From IMG/VR virus record IMGVR_UViG_3300025141_012149, positions 1-25,561 of that record: 25,561 bases of DNA; one strand, 5' to 3'. A program made the position numbers and the translations under genes. The notes below the pieces were generated by a model. The model searched no databases. It had not been told where the DNA came from and saw only the letters and a list, made by a program, of their open reading frames with translations. Each line of letters begins with the position of its first letter. The stretch's first letter is position 1. Of this stretch, positions 6,589-15,090 are shown piece by piece. The stretch is from a virus.

Positions 6589-7234
6589 TAATAGATTACA
6601 AGAAAAATTTGATTATCACGCACAAGATGAAAAAAGTGATATGTGGTATCATTTTAATACCCTAGCAGCAACAGCAAAAAATTCTGATAGTGTTGTTGAG
6701 TTAGGAGTTAGAGGAATTGTGTCTACATGGGCGTTGTTATATGGATTAGCTATATCAAATTCTAGATTAATAGATCATATAGACTATAAAAAACTTAGTA
6801 TAACATCAGTTAAAACTTTAATATCTTATGATATTAATGATCCTTCTGAGTATGGAGGAAATATAGAAGAAGTATACGATATTGCTCAAGAAAATGATGT
6901 TAATTTTTCATTTAAAAAAGCAAATACATTAGAAATAGAACTTGACCCATGTCATACTATATTTTTTGATACAGATCATACATATGAACAACTTTCTCAA
7001 GAATTAAAATTACATGGTAATAAAGCAAGTAGATATTTAATGTTTCACGATACAACAGAATTAGGAAAACTTATAGTTCCTGCTATTAATGAATTTTTAG
7101 AAGAAAATTCTGAATGGACTGTACTTAAAATTGAAAATATGTGTAATGGTTTAGTAGTACTTGCAAAGAGAAGTGTTGAAGAAATAAAACAAGCAGTAAA
7201 ACATCATTCTACATTGGAAAATAATAAAAAATAA
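6581..7234 (+). CDS. Class I SAM-dependent methyltransferase-like (cephalosporin hydroxylase/CmcI type)
   Basis: A 217-residue protein with a motif I-like strand and loop, SVVELGVRGIVSTWALL (about 36-52), in which GxRG replaces the usual GxG, as in CmcI and macrocin O-methyltransferase-like proteins. A second motif TIFFDTDHTYEQLSQEL (about 125-141) and YLMFHDTTE (about 151-159) are characteristic of that group, where H and D residues bind metal. These enzymes methylate sugars or hydroxyls. It starts within the glycosyltransferase-like gene and its stop touches the next start codon directly. Substrate unknown, presumably a sugar of the island. Confidence 0.75.
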   Translation: MPSNRLQEKFDYHAQDEKSDMWYHFNTLAATAKNSDSVVELGVRGIVSTWALLYGLAISNSRLIDHIDYKKLSITSVKTLISYDINDPSEYGGNIEEVYDIAQENDVNFSFKKANTLEIELDPCHTIFFDTDHTYEQLSQELKLHGNKASRYLMFHDTTELGKLIVPAINEFLEENSEWTVLKIENMCNGLVVLAKRSVEEIKQAVKHHSTLENNKK

Positions 7235-8254
7235 ATGATACCTTTTATACAAAATAAAACATTTGATTATACTAAACTTAAATCATATTTAGGTAATGCT
7301 CAACAAACAAATCAATGGAGTAATTATGGTAAAGCTGTTAGACTTTTAGAAGAAAGAGCGCGTACTTTATTAGAAATAGCTGATGATAGAGCTGTTATTG
7401 CTACTTGTAGTGGAACAGGAGCGCTTCATGCATTAGTTTTTGGTATCAGACATTTTCATCAAAAAGATTTTAGAGTTACAACACAAGATTTTAATTTTCC
7501 TTCTGCTTCTTTAGGACCGTGTGGTGGTCCAATAGTAGTAGATTTTGATCAAAATTTAAATATACAAATAAATGATGAATATTTACAAAGTTATGGTAAT
7601 ATAGTAATTGCTACTAATTGTTTTGGACATTTACAAGATTTAAATTATTTAATAGAACAATGTGAAAAAGAAGAAAAAATTCTTATATTTGATAATGCAG
7701 CATCACCTTATAGTTTTTATAATAATACTAATAGTTGTAATTTAGGTATCGGATCTATTATTTCACTTCATCACACTAAACCTTTAGGATTTGGTGAAGG
7801 TGGTTTAATAATAGTAGATAAAAAATATGAAAAAGAATGTAGAAACGCTATAAATTTTGGTTTTACTGATGGTGCATTTAATGAGAGAAGTGGTAACTAT
7901 AAGATAAGTGAATTAAATGCAGCAGGTATTTTACAATGGTGGGATCAAATTAATTTTGAAGAAATGATAGAAAATTATCAAAATAATTATTATCAATTAA
8001 AATATGATTTAACTACTAATTTAGAGGGGCAAACACTTCCTAATCATTCTGATGATAAATGGTTTCCTATGTTAATGCCTTGGATTCATAAAGAACCTTC
8101 TTCATTAGAACAAGCATATTATAAAGATAGAATATGTAGAAAATACTATAAACCTTTAAGGTATAAAGACCCTGCGTATCCTATTAGTAATTATGTTTAT
8201 GAAAGAATACTTTGTTATCCAATACACGAGAAATTAAATGCAACAAAAACATAA
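7235..8254 (+). CDS. DegT/DnrJ/EryC1/StrS-type sugar aminotransferase
   Basis: A 339-residue PLP-dependent enzyme that would convert a 3- or 4-keto nucleotide sugar to an amino sugar. Visible signatures are CSGTGALHAL (58-67) for the phosphate-binding loop, the substrate/cofactor aspartate in IFDNAAS (151-157), and the PLP lysine K182 in SLHHTKPLGFGEGG (177-190). GNYKISELNAAG near 229-240 matches the family's NxRMsElqAA box. It is somewhat shorter than the usual 370 residues, with the C-terminal part reduced. It starts immediately after the methyltransferase stop and overlaps the following dehydratase gene by 17 bases, so the ketosugar producer and the aminotransferase are translated together. 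Confidence 0.92.
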   Translation: MIPFIQNKTFDYTKLKSYLGNAQQTNQWSNYGKAVRLLEERARTLLEIADDRAVIATCSGTGALHALVFGIRHFHQKDFRVTTQDFNFPSASLGPCGGPIVVDFDQNLNIQINDEYLQSYGNIVIATNCFGHLQDLNYLIEQCEKEEKILIFDNAASPYSFYNNTNSCNLGIGSIISLHHTKPLGFGEGGLIIVDKKYEKECRNAINFGFTDGAFNERSGNYKISELNAAGILQWWDQINFEEMIENYQNNYYQLKYDLTTNLEGQTLPNHSDDKWFPMLMPWIHKEPSSLEQAYYKDRICRKYYKPLRYKDPAYPISNYVYERILCYPIHEKLNATKT

Positions 8255-9218
8255 AACAGCTATTATAACAGGAAATTGGGGATTTATAGGTAACCATCTT
8301 ACTTATAGGCTTTTAAAAGAAGGATGGTTTGTGTACGGAATTGATAAATTTAATTATGTATCTAATAATAACCAGCTATTATATTTTCAAGAAAATTATC
8401 CAAATCAATTTAAATTTTTTAATGATAATATAACTACCATAGAGTGGATTCCTGAATGTGATGTTATATTTAATTTAGCTGCCGAAAGTCATGTAGAAAA
8501 TAGTTTTAAAAAATCTCAAAATTTTGTGTCTTCCAATATTGATGGTGTAAGAAATTTACTAGAACTTATACAATGTACTTTAAGTAGTGCTGATAAACCA
8601 TTATTTTATCAATTTTCAACAGATGAAGTTTATGGAGATATAGAAAATGGATATTTTAATGAAGAAGATCCACTTAATCCTAGTAATCCATATGCAGCAA
8701 CTAAAGCAGCAGCTGATTTATTAATAAAATCATGGGCTAGAACTCATGGTTTAGAATATTTAATTGTTAGACCTTCTAATAATTATGGAATATACCAATA
8801 TCCAGAAAAACTTATTCCAGTTACTGTTAGAAAATTACAACGTAATAAATTAATAAAACTACATAATAGAGGAAAACCTATTAGAACTTGGACCCATGTA
8901 GAAGATACAATTAATGCAGTAATGATTTTATTAGAAAAAGCAGATAGAAATAAAATCTATAATATATCATCTGGATTTGAACAAACTAATTTACAAACTG
9001 TTCAAAAAATTATTAATTGTTATTTTATGGGAAAATCTAGTGTTAATGTTCCTGATTATGAAAAATACTTAGATTTAACTACAAAAAGACTTGGACAAGA
9101 TATACGATATGCTATTAATTGTCATCATCTTATACAATATGGATGGCAACCTGAAAAAATATTTAATAATTCAATTAGAGATATTGTAGATTTCTATAAA
9201 AAGGAATTTACTTGGTGA
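8238..9218 (+). CDS. RmlB-like NDP-sugar 4,6-dehydratase (extended SDR)
   Basis: A 326-residue extended SDR. It has TGNWGFIGNH (11-20) as the NAD-binding loop, FSTDEVYGD (126-134) with the T128/D129/E130 triad used by dTDP-glucose 4,6-dehydratases for dehydration, and Y152-x-x-x-K156 (NPYAATKAAAD). NLAAESHVENSF (79-90) and RPSNNYGIYQ complete the RmlB-like pattern. The expected product is a 4-keto-6-deoxy nucleotide sugar, the natural substrate for the aminotransferase encoded just upstream with a 17-base overlap. The nucleotide (dTDP, UDP or GDP) cannot be told. The stop codon lies inside the start region of the next SDR gene. Confidence 0.93.
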   Translation: MQQKHKTAIITGNWGFIGNHLTYRLLKEGWFVYGIDKFNYVSNNNQLLYFQENYPNQFKFFNDNITTIEWIPECDVIFNLAAESHVENSFKKSQNFVSSNIDGVRNLLELIQCTLSSADKPLFYQFSTDEVYGDIENGYFNEEDPLNPSNPYAATKAAADLLIKSWARTHGLEYLIVRPSNNYGIYQYPEKLIPVTVRKLQRNKLIKLHNRGKPIRTWTHVEDTINAVMILLEKADRNKIYNISSGFEQTNLQTVQKIINCYFMGKSSVNVPDYEKYLDLTTKRLGQDIRYAINCHHLIQYGWQPEKIFNNSIRDIVDFYKKEFTW

Positions 9219-10234
9219 GTAGAATTTTTATTACCGGTATTGGAGGTCTTTTAGGAAGTACTTTAGCTGGTCATTTACAAATGCAAGGTGAATATGATAT
9301 AGCTGGTTGTGATACCTTTATTGGTGGTATAGAGTCAAATGTGCCTGATAATATAGAATTATATAATATTGATATATTAAACTATAATGAGCTAAAAAAT
9401 ATTATGGGAAAAGCAGATGCGGTATTTCATACTGCAGCACTTCCTTATGAGGGACTTAGCGTTTTTAGTCCAAAAATTACAGTAGAAAGTATTGTATCTG
9501 GTACAGTAAGTGTAGCTAGTGCTTGTTTACATAATAATGTACGGCTACTTATTAATTGTAGTTCAATGGCTAGATATGGTGCTCAAATTCCACCATTTAC
9601 AGAAGATATGCCAACAGCTCCAGAAGATCCATATGGTTTAGCTAAGGTACAAGCAGAAGAACATTTAGCATTGTTAAATAAATTACATGGACTAAACTAT
9701 GTAACCTTAGTTCCACATAATGTAATAGGAGTTGGACAAAGATACTATGATCCTTTTAGAAATGTTCTAGGAATTATGATTAATAGATGTTTACAAGGAA
9801 AACCAATAGTAATATATGGAGATGGACAACAAAAAAGAAGTTTTAGTAATGTTGGAGATTGTATACGAGCAGTAAGTACCATGATAAAGTCTCATAGAAA
9901 TATTTGTGGACAAGTATATAATATAGGACCAGATAATAATGAAATTACTATAAAAGATTTAGCAGGAAAAGTTGGTCATTTTTGTGAAAAATATCCTCAA
10001 TTTGAATTTTATCCAGATCGTCCTGCAGAAGTAAAAAATGCTTATTGTTCTAGTAATAAAATTATGACTGAATTTAATTATAATATACAAATAGGTCTTG
10101 ATGATACTATTAAACAAATGATTAAATGGATTAAAAAACATGGAGGAGAAAAGGGGAAAAAGTTTGAGTATCATTTAGATCTTGAATTTATAAAAGAAAA
10201 TACTCCTAAAACATGGACGGAGAAATTAATATGA
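9215..10234 (+). CDS. NAD-dependent epimerase/dehydratase (second extended SDR of the island)
   Basis: An extended SDR of about 339 residues. Counting from TTG at 9212, the NAD loop TGIGGLLGS spans 8-16, the active pair is Y141/K145 (DPYGLAKVQAEEHL), and NCSSMARYGAQ lies near 115-125. The start is GTG 9215 or TTG 9212; AAGGA at 9201-9205 is 9 or 6 bases away, so both are usable. YGDGQQKRSFSNVGDC (about 203-218) is the late substrate-binding box of UDP- and GDP-sugar epimerases. The N-terminus overlaps the dehydratase stop. It could epimerise the sugar made by the previous two genes. Its stop forms ATGA with the next small gene. Confidence 0.9.
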   Translation: MSRIFITGIGGLLGSTLAGHLQMQGEYDIAGCDTFIGGIESNVPDNIELYNIDILNYNELKNIMGKADAVFHTAALPYEGLSVFSPKITVESIVSGTVSVASACLHNNVRLLINCSSMARYGAQIPPFTEDMPTAPEDPYGLAKVQAEEHLALLNKLHGLNYVTLVPHNVIGVGQRYYDPFRNVLGIMINRCLQGKPIVIYGDGQQKRSFSNVGDCIRAVSTMIKSHRNICGQVYNIGPDNNEITIKDLAGKVGHFCEKYPQFEFYPDRPAEVKNAYCSSNKIMTEFNYNIQIGLDDTIKQMIKWIKKHGGEKGKKFEYHLDLEFIKENTPKTWTEKLI

Positions 10235-10395
10235 GTAATTCATTAGTAATATGGACAGTAAAAATTTTAGAACAAGAAATAAGGCATTTTGAAGAAATAT
10301 ATAAATTAATGCAAACAGATGGGGGTAGATATAATACTACAATATCTGTACTAAAAGAACGATTAGCAAAAATAAAGGAAAAAGATTCGATATGA
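10231..10395 (+). CDS. Small helical protein of unknown function
   Basis: A 54-residue ORF. The preferred start is the ATG at 10231, which overlaps the previous stop as ATGA and has CGGAG at 10218-10222, 8 bases upstream. An in-frame ATG at 10213 lacks a good ribosome-binding site. The sequence VIWTVKILEQEIRHFEEIYKLM followed by ISVLKERLAKIKEKD has a heptad-like hydrophobic pattern, suggesting a short coiled coil or helical hairpin, so a scaffold or subunit role is possible. It ends at ATGA with the glycosyltransferase gene. No family is recognised. Confidence 0.6.
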   Translation: MSNSLVIWTVKILEQEIRHFEEIYKLMQTDGGRYNTTISVLKERLAKIKEKDSI

Positions 10396-11150
10396 GTGTA
10401 AAAATAATTTGTCCATATATAGATGATAATGAAATTATCAAACATAAATCTTTATATTGGCAACTTCCAATTGTATTTAAAAAAGATTCTGCAGGAATTG
10501 GATCAGATATGATGTATCAAAAAATGTGGAATCAATTCCCTAATGATGATATTTTTATTTTACATGCAGATATATTTCCTACAGCAGAAGATAAAAATCA
10601 TAAATGGTTTAATGACCTTTTAAATTATGTAGATAAATATCCAGAAGCTGGTTTATTTGGGTGTCTTTTATTGTATCCTGCTACTGATAAACCTAATGGA
10701 AACCATTACGTTCAAAGTGCCGGTGGTAAATTTACAGATAATAATCCTGATCATATTGGCAGTGGTTTATGTATGGATACTCATGCAAAGTTTAAAGAAC
10801 AATTAGTAATTGATGAAGGACAATTTGATTGTGTTAGAGAAGTTGCATGGACTACTTTTGGTGGTGTATATATACGACGAGAAGTACTTAAAAAATTAGG
10901 AAATTTTCGCCCGAATTTTGAATGGACATATAATCGAGATGTTGATTATTGTTTACAGGCGAGAGAAGCAGGATTTAAAATTTATCAAATTCCTGTAAAA
11001 CTTATACATCATGAAAGTCGAGATAATAAAAGAATAAGAGCAGGCGATCAAAATAAACTCAAAGCAGAAATGAGAAATTTAGAAACTCTTAAAAATATAT
11101 GGAAAGATTCTGACCTTTATAAAACTCTTGACGAGAAAATTAATGACTGA
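10392..11150 (+). CDS. Glycosyltransferase family 2-like protein
   Basis: A 252-residue GT-A-type glycosyltransferase. The metal-binding acidic motif is probably H-A-D60 in DIFILHADIFP (53-63). GGVYIRREVLKKLGNF (about 157-172) and RDVDYCLQAREAGFKIYQIP (about 182-201) correspond to the GT2 acceptor and general-base region, followed by the typical LIHHES. The family transfers a sugar from a nucleotide donor to a growing glycan or protein. No membrane segment is present. The gene starts at ATGA after the 54-residue gene and overlaps the membrane-protein gene by 8 bases. Confidence 0.83.
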   Translation: MSVKIICPYIDDNEIIKHKSLYWQLPIVFKKDSAGIGSDMMYQKMWNQFPNDDIFILHADIFPTAEDKNHKWFNDLLNYVDKYPEAGLFGCLLLYPATDKPNGNHYVQSAGGKFTDNNPDHIGSGLCMDTHAKFKEQLVIDEGQFDCVREVAWTTFGGVYIRREVLKKLGNFRPNFEWTYNRDVDYCLQAREAGFKIYQIPVKLIHHESRDNKRIRAGDQNKLKAEMRNLETLKNIWKDSDLYKTLDEKIND

Positions 11151-11385
11151 TAAAGTATATGTTACAAAAGAAAATTTAGAAAATATGATCAATAGCACAA
11201 TTAGCAAAAAACCTAATAATGTAGGATTATTTACAAGTTGTTTTATAATAATTTGGTTTATAACTTTAGTCCCTTTTATATTTGGATGTCTTTTAATAAG
11301 TTTATTTATTTTATTATGCGGAATTCCTTTTTATTACATTGATCAATTATTTATAAGGAGAAAAAATAATGCCGAGACTGACTGA
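11143..11385 (+). CDS. Small membrane protein of unknown function
   Basis: An 80-residue protein from ATG 11143, within the end of the previous gene; an earlier in-frame TTG at 11128 is less likely. A polar N-terminal third is followed by a long hydrophobic stretch (about residues 28-68: FTSCFIIIWFITLVPFIFG, then CLLISLFILLCGIPFYYI) long enough for two membrane passes, and a charged tail (IRRKNN). It could anchor the island's glycosyltransferases at the membrane or be a phage membrane modifier, but there is no recognisable family. The stop overlaps the next start by 17 bases, and the next gene's ribosome-binding site lies within it. Confidence 0.6.
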   Translation: MTDKVYVTKENLENMINSTISKKPNNVGLFTSCFIIIWFITLVPFIFGCLLISLFILLCGIPFYYIDQLFIRRKNNAETD

Positions 11386-12079
11386 ACAATTTGTAGATGC
11401 TTGTCTTAAATTATCTGATGCTGAAAAATCAAAATTATCAGATGTGGAGAGACAACTATTTGGACAATCATCTATAAAAATTAAATGCCTATTAAATAAT
11501 TTATGTAATAAAGATGGAACTCGTTATCTAGAACTTGGAACTTATAGAGGAAGTACTCTTGTTGGTGCTCTTTATGGTAATGCTAAAACAAGTGCAGTAG
11601 GTGTAGATAATTTTTCATATGATTTTAGAGAACCAAAAAAGGTTGCACCAGATGATAGTGGATGGCCTAATGTTAAATCTGGATTATATGATATACTTCA
11701 AAAATATGAAATTATAGAAAATATTAAAAGTAATCATCTTAAAATTATTGAAGCATCATTTGGAGATGTATCTTGGTCTTCACAACCTAAATTTGATATT
11801 ATTTATTGTGATATTGAACCTATTACAGAAGAAGTATATGATCATTTCTTTACAAAAGTATTTCATGCTATGAGTCGGCAATGTGTAGTTTTATTTTCTG
11901 GATACTCAAGTGAAGAATCTTCAAAATTATTAGAACAAAAGATTGAACAATATTCTGATAGGTTAGTAACAGAATTTAAAAAACAACGAATTTCAAGTGG
12001 AAATGCAGATGCATTTGCATATTATAGCGGGTTAGCTATATATGGATTTAGAAAAAAGGCTTTTGCACAAAATGATTAA
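11369..12079 (+). CDS. Class I SAM-dependent methyltransferase-like protein
   Basis: A 236-residue protein with motif I RYLELGTYRGSTLVGAL (about 52-68), an acidic residue at the end of the second strand (VGVDNF, about 78-83), and FDIIYCDIEPITEEVYDHF (about 142-160), which fits Methyltransf_24-like enzymes. AAGGAG at 11356-11361 gives a clear ribosome-binding site 7 bases before the ATG. The family acts on sugars or small molecules. It overlaps the preceding membrane-protein gene by 17 bases and the following glycosyltransferase by 8 bases. Motif I is more canonical than in the 6581-7234 protein, so the two are related in role but not recent duplicates. Confidence 0.72.
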   Translation: MPRLTEQFVDACLKLSDAEKSKLSDVERQLFGQSSIKIKCLLNNLCNKDGTRYLELGTYRGSTLVGALYGNAKTSAVGVDNFSYDFREPKKVAPDDSGWPNVKSGLYDILQKYEIIENIKSNHLKIIEASFGDVSWSSQPKFDIIYCDIEPITEEVYDHFFTKVFHAMSRQCVVLFSGYSSEESSKLLEQKIEQYSDRLVTEFKKQRISSGNADAFAYYSGLAIYGFRKKAFAQND

Positions 12080-12902
12080 AAAAAGTGTAATTGGATTAAT
12101 TAGTTATGATGCTGAATATCTTTCTAAAAGTATAAACCAATATTATGACTATGTTGATGAAATTATTTTAGGAGTAGATAAAGATCGTATAAGTTGGAGT
12201 AAAAATTCTTTTAAATTTGATGAAGATAAATTATGGAAAGAACTTCAAAAAATAGATGGTGATAATAAGATATCTATTATAGAAGATGATTTTCATAAAA
12301 GTGATATTCCTATTGAAAATGATAATTATGAAAGAAATTTTCTTAAAGAACATTGTGAAAATGATCTTATTATAAGTATTGACGCAGATGAAATTTTATT
12401 AAATCATAAAACATTTTTTTATAATTATCTTCCTATTATAGAAAGATATCTTTATAAATATGATGTTTGTATGACTTGGGGTACTCCATATAAAGAAATA
12501 GAAGATAAAACATTAGTAATTGCAAATGATGATTTTACTCCTTTTTTCGGAGAAAATCAAGGATTCATAACAACAAAAGATAGTACTTTTGTTTACGCTC
12601 GTTGGACAGATAAAAGTCATGCAGGACTTAATAGGTTATTAAGTCCATTAGTAACAATACATTATAGTTTATGTAGAGATAAAGAACCATTACATCAAAA
12701 AATTCATAATATTGGGCATTCTAATATAGCTGAAGAAGATCCTTTTTATACATTATGGAATCAGGTTACTTTAGATAACTTTGAAGAATTAAGAAATTTT
12801 AAATCATCTGGCTTAGGCGAGGCTCAATGGCCTCGTCTTTATGAAGTAAAAACAGATGAATTATTTAGTTATTATGAACAATTTTGTGATAGGGCATATT
12901 AA
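12072..12902 (+). CDS. Glycosyltransferase-like protein (GT2-type fold)
   Basis: A 276-residue protein. The ATG at 12072 overlaps the previous stop by 8 bases; the frame is open further upstream, but that part lies inside the methyltransferase. The N-terminal strand SVIGLISYDAEYLSKSINQY (5-24) resembles GT2 proteins that begin with a short strand and a helix. ISIDADEILL (101-110) holds a DxD motif (D104/D106) followed by glutamate, as in LgtF/WaaE-like family 2 enzymes where DADE coordinates the metal-nucleotide sugar. The C-terminal part is rich in aromatic residues. It ends at TAATG with the next glycosyltransferase. Confidence 0.75.
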   Translation: MIKKSVIGLISYDAEYLSKSINQYYDYVDEIILGVDKDRISWSKNSFKFDEDKLWKELQKIDGDNKISIIEDDFHKSDIPIENDNYERNFLKEHCENDLIISIDADEILLNHKTFFYNYLPIIERYLYKYDVCMTWGTPYKEIEDKTLVIANDDFTPFFGENQGFITTKDSTFVYARWTDKSHAGLNRLLSPLVTIHYSLCRDKEPLHQKIHNIGHSNIAEEDPFYTLWNQVTLDNFEELRNFKSSGLGEAQWPRLYEVKTDELFSYYEQFCDRAY

Positions 12903-14062
12903 TGATAAACGTAGAAATATTAGGAAAATTTTTTGATAATCATTCATTATCAATTATTAATAGAAATCTTGCTTTAAAATTAAATAAAAGTAAAGATATT
13001 AATTTATGTATTACACCACTTGATAGTATTAATACAGATTTTAATCTTAACGTAAATACTATTAAAAAATTAGAAAAAATAGCACTAAATGAAATTAACA
13101 ATATACATATTCAATTACGACATAGCTATCCTCCTATATGGAATTGGCCTGAAAATAAAGAAACAAAAATAATTTATATACAACCCTGGGAATTTTCTAA
13201 AGTTCCTTTTGAATGGCAATATCGTTTTGAAAATTTTGCAGATGCACTATGCGTCCCTTCTAACTATGAGAAACAAATTTTTATAACAGGTGGAATGAAT
13301 CCTGATAAAATAAATACCATTCCAAATGGATACGATGAAAATATTTTTAATAATGAATCAGTAGAACCATTTCCTGGTGTTAATCCTAAAAAATATAATT
13401 TTGTTTTCGTCGGCAATGGACAATGGCGCAAAGGAGTAGATATTTTATTAAATGCTTGGAATGATGCATTTGCTAAATATGATAATTGTGCTATAATTAT
13501 TAAAGATAATCCTTCTGTTTATGGTATGAATAATCTACTTAATGAAATTGTAAAAATGCAATATAAAACAGGATGTGCTGATATTATTTATATAGATGAT
13601 AATTTGTCTGAAAAAGAAATGGCAAGTATCTATAAAAATTGCAAATTTATAATTCATCCATATCGCGCAGAAGGATTTGGGATGCATATTCAAGAAGCTG
13701 TTGCCTGTGGATGTTTTCCAATTTTACCTGCTATAGGTCCTCATACAGAATTTATTCCAGAAGATGCAGGACTTCGTATAGCAGTTAATAAACAAATGAT
13801 AGATATTTCAAATTCAGAATATTTCGCTCTTAAACCTGGAGATGCGACTACATTAATGAGTTCTCATACATTTGTCAATGAACCAGTAACAGAAAGTTTA
13901 AAAAGTCAAATGCAAAATATATATCATCACCATGAAAAAGATAAAATTATTAAAGAAATTAAACATATTAAATTAGAAAATACATGGAATAACGTTGCAT
14001 ATCAATATGAGGAGGTAATTAAAAATGTCACAGATAGTAAAGGGGTACAAAGATTCTCTTGA
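12902..14062 (+). CDS. Glycosyltransferase family 4-like protein (GT-B)
   Basis: A 386-residue GT-B glycosyltransferase. The inter-domain segment TIPNGYDENIF (139-149) and the strand NFVFVGNGQWRKGVDILLNAW (starting at 166) mark the start of the C-terminal Rossmann domain. The donor-binding E-x7-E motif is E257/E265 in AEGFGMHIQEA, followed by VACGCFPI. These are the core marks of GT4 retaining enzymes. The frame runs 38 bases into the Fe-S carrier gene, whose strong ribosome-binding site lies inside this gene. It is the last recognised glycosyltransferase of the island. Confidence 0.92.
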   Translation: MINVEILGKFFDNHSLSIINRNLALKLNKSKDINLCITPLDSINTDFNLNVNTIKKLEKIALNEINNIHIQLRHSYPPIWNWPENKETKIIYIQPWEFSKVPFEWQYRFENFADALCVPSNYEKQIFITGGMNPDKINTIPNGYDENIFNNESVEPFPGVNPKKYNFVFVGNGQWRKGVDILLNAWNDAFAKYDNCAIIIKDNPSVYGMNNLLNEIVKMQYKTGCADIIYIDDNLSEKEMASIYKNCKFIIHPYRAEGFGMHIQEAVACGCFPILPAIGPHTEFIPEDAGLRIAVNKQMIDISNSEYFALKPGDATTLMSSHTFVNEPVTESLKSQMQNIYHHHEKDKIIKEIKHIKLENTWNNVAYQYEEVIKNVTDSKGVQRFS

Positions 14063-14450
14063 GGATAAGATTCTGAGAGATTTTCATTTTCATGCACCGG
14101 AAATAAATAAAGAAGTAAAAGGAGAATTACCTACACTTACAAATAAAGCAAAAATATTTATTGAAACTAATTTTGAAAAACAAGATTCATTCTTTCGTTT
14201 CGGAGTATCAGGCGGTGGTTGTTCCGGTTTTAATTATTTAATGGATGAAGATACAGAACTAACAAAAGATGATGTGACGTTTTGTGAATCACCAAAAGCA
14301 GTTATTGATACAACAAGTCTTAAATATCTTTACGGCTCAACTATTGATGTTAGCGATCAAGGATTTGGAAAATCATTAATAGTAGAGAACCCTGGTGCAA
14401 AACAAAGTTGTGGATGTGGAACTAGCTTTAGTTTTGATTTGGATTTATGA
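14025..14450 (+). CDS. A-type Fe-S cluster carrier (HesB/IscA/ErpA family)
   Basis: A 141-residue protein with the three conserved cluster-binding cysteines of A-type carriers: C66 in VSGGGCSGF, and C129 and C131 in SCGCGTSF near the C-terminus. The family receives Fe-S clusters from the scaffold and hands [4Fe-4S] or [2Fe-2S] clusters to apo-enzymes. An N-terminal extension of roughly 35-40 residues exceeds the usual 107-residue IscA. AGGAGG at 14010-14015 sits 9 bases before the ATG, one of the best ribosome-binding sites in the window. HesB/IscA-like genes are known from marine phages. The likely clients here are the two radical SAM proteins, by inference. Confidence 0.93.
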   Translation: MSQIVKGYKDSLEDKILRDFHFHAPEINKEVKGELPTLTNKAKIFIETNFEKQDSFFRFGVSGGGCSGFNYLMDEDTELTKDDVTFCESPKAVIDTTSLKYLYGSTIDVSDQGFGKSLIVENPGAKQSCGCGTSFSFDLDL

Positions 14451-14451
14451 A

Positions 14452-15090
14452 ATGGCAACTTTTAACTGGATTATTAATGAAAGTAAACTTCCTTGGCTAA
14501 AGCTGGATATTGAATTTCCATATCAAGAAATGTTAAAAGAAGCACAAGATTTAAAAAATGAGTTTGTACCTCATAGAGCAGAAGATCAAATTGCTGGATA
14601 TAAACATAAAGGATGGGCTAGTTTATGCCTTCATGGAATATCTGAATCTAGTACTAATCATTATACATCTTATGGGTATAAATCAAATAAAGAAACTCCG
14701 TATAAATGGACAGATATAGCATCTCAGTGTCCCTATACATATAATTTTTTAAAAAATATATACCCATGTAATATTTATTATAGAGTAAGATTTATGTTAT
14801 TAGAGCCAGGAGGTTTTATAGTCCCACATACTGATATGAATGAACATAAATTATCTCCAGTAAATATAGCCCTTAACCATCCAAAAAATTGTATTATGAA
14901 AATGGCGTATCATGGAACAGTTCCTTTTAAGGAGGGAACAGCATTTATATTAGATGTAGGAAATACACATGCATATTATAACAAAAGTAATGAAGGTCGT
15001 TATCATATAATAATTCATGGAAATTATCAGACTAATAAAAAATGGAAACAATTAATTGAAGATAGCTACGAGAAAAATGGGAATAAATAA
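14452..15090 (+). CDS. Aspartyl/asparaginyl beta-hydroxylase-like oxygenase
   Basis: A 212-residue protein starting at the ATG at 14452, one base after the Fe-S carrier stop; the frame is open upstream only inside that gene. The metal site is H126-x-D128 in GGFIVPHTDMNEHKL with distal H173 (NTHAYYN) and R183 (GRYHIIIHG), the arrangement of the aspartyl/asparaginyl beta-hydroxylase-like 2OG-Fe(II) family. LNHPKNCIM and FILDVG also match. The family hydroxylates proteins or small molecules. The last 14 bases overlap the next gene. It is the third Fe(II)/2OG-type enzyme in this window. Confidence 0.82.
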   Translation: MATFNWIINESKLPWLKLDIEFPYQEMLKEAQDLKNEFVPHRAEDQIAGYKHKGWASLCLHGISESSTNHYTSYGYKSNKETPYKWTDIASQCPYTYNFLKNIYPCNIYYRVRFMLLEPGGFIVPHTDMNEHKLSPVNIALNHPKNCIMKMAYHGTVPFKEGTAFILDVGNTHAYYNKSNEGRYHIIIHGNYQTNKKWKQLIEDSYEKNGNK

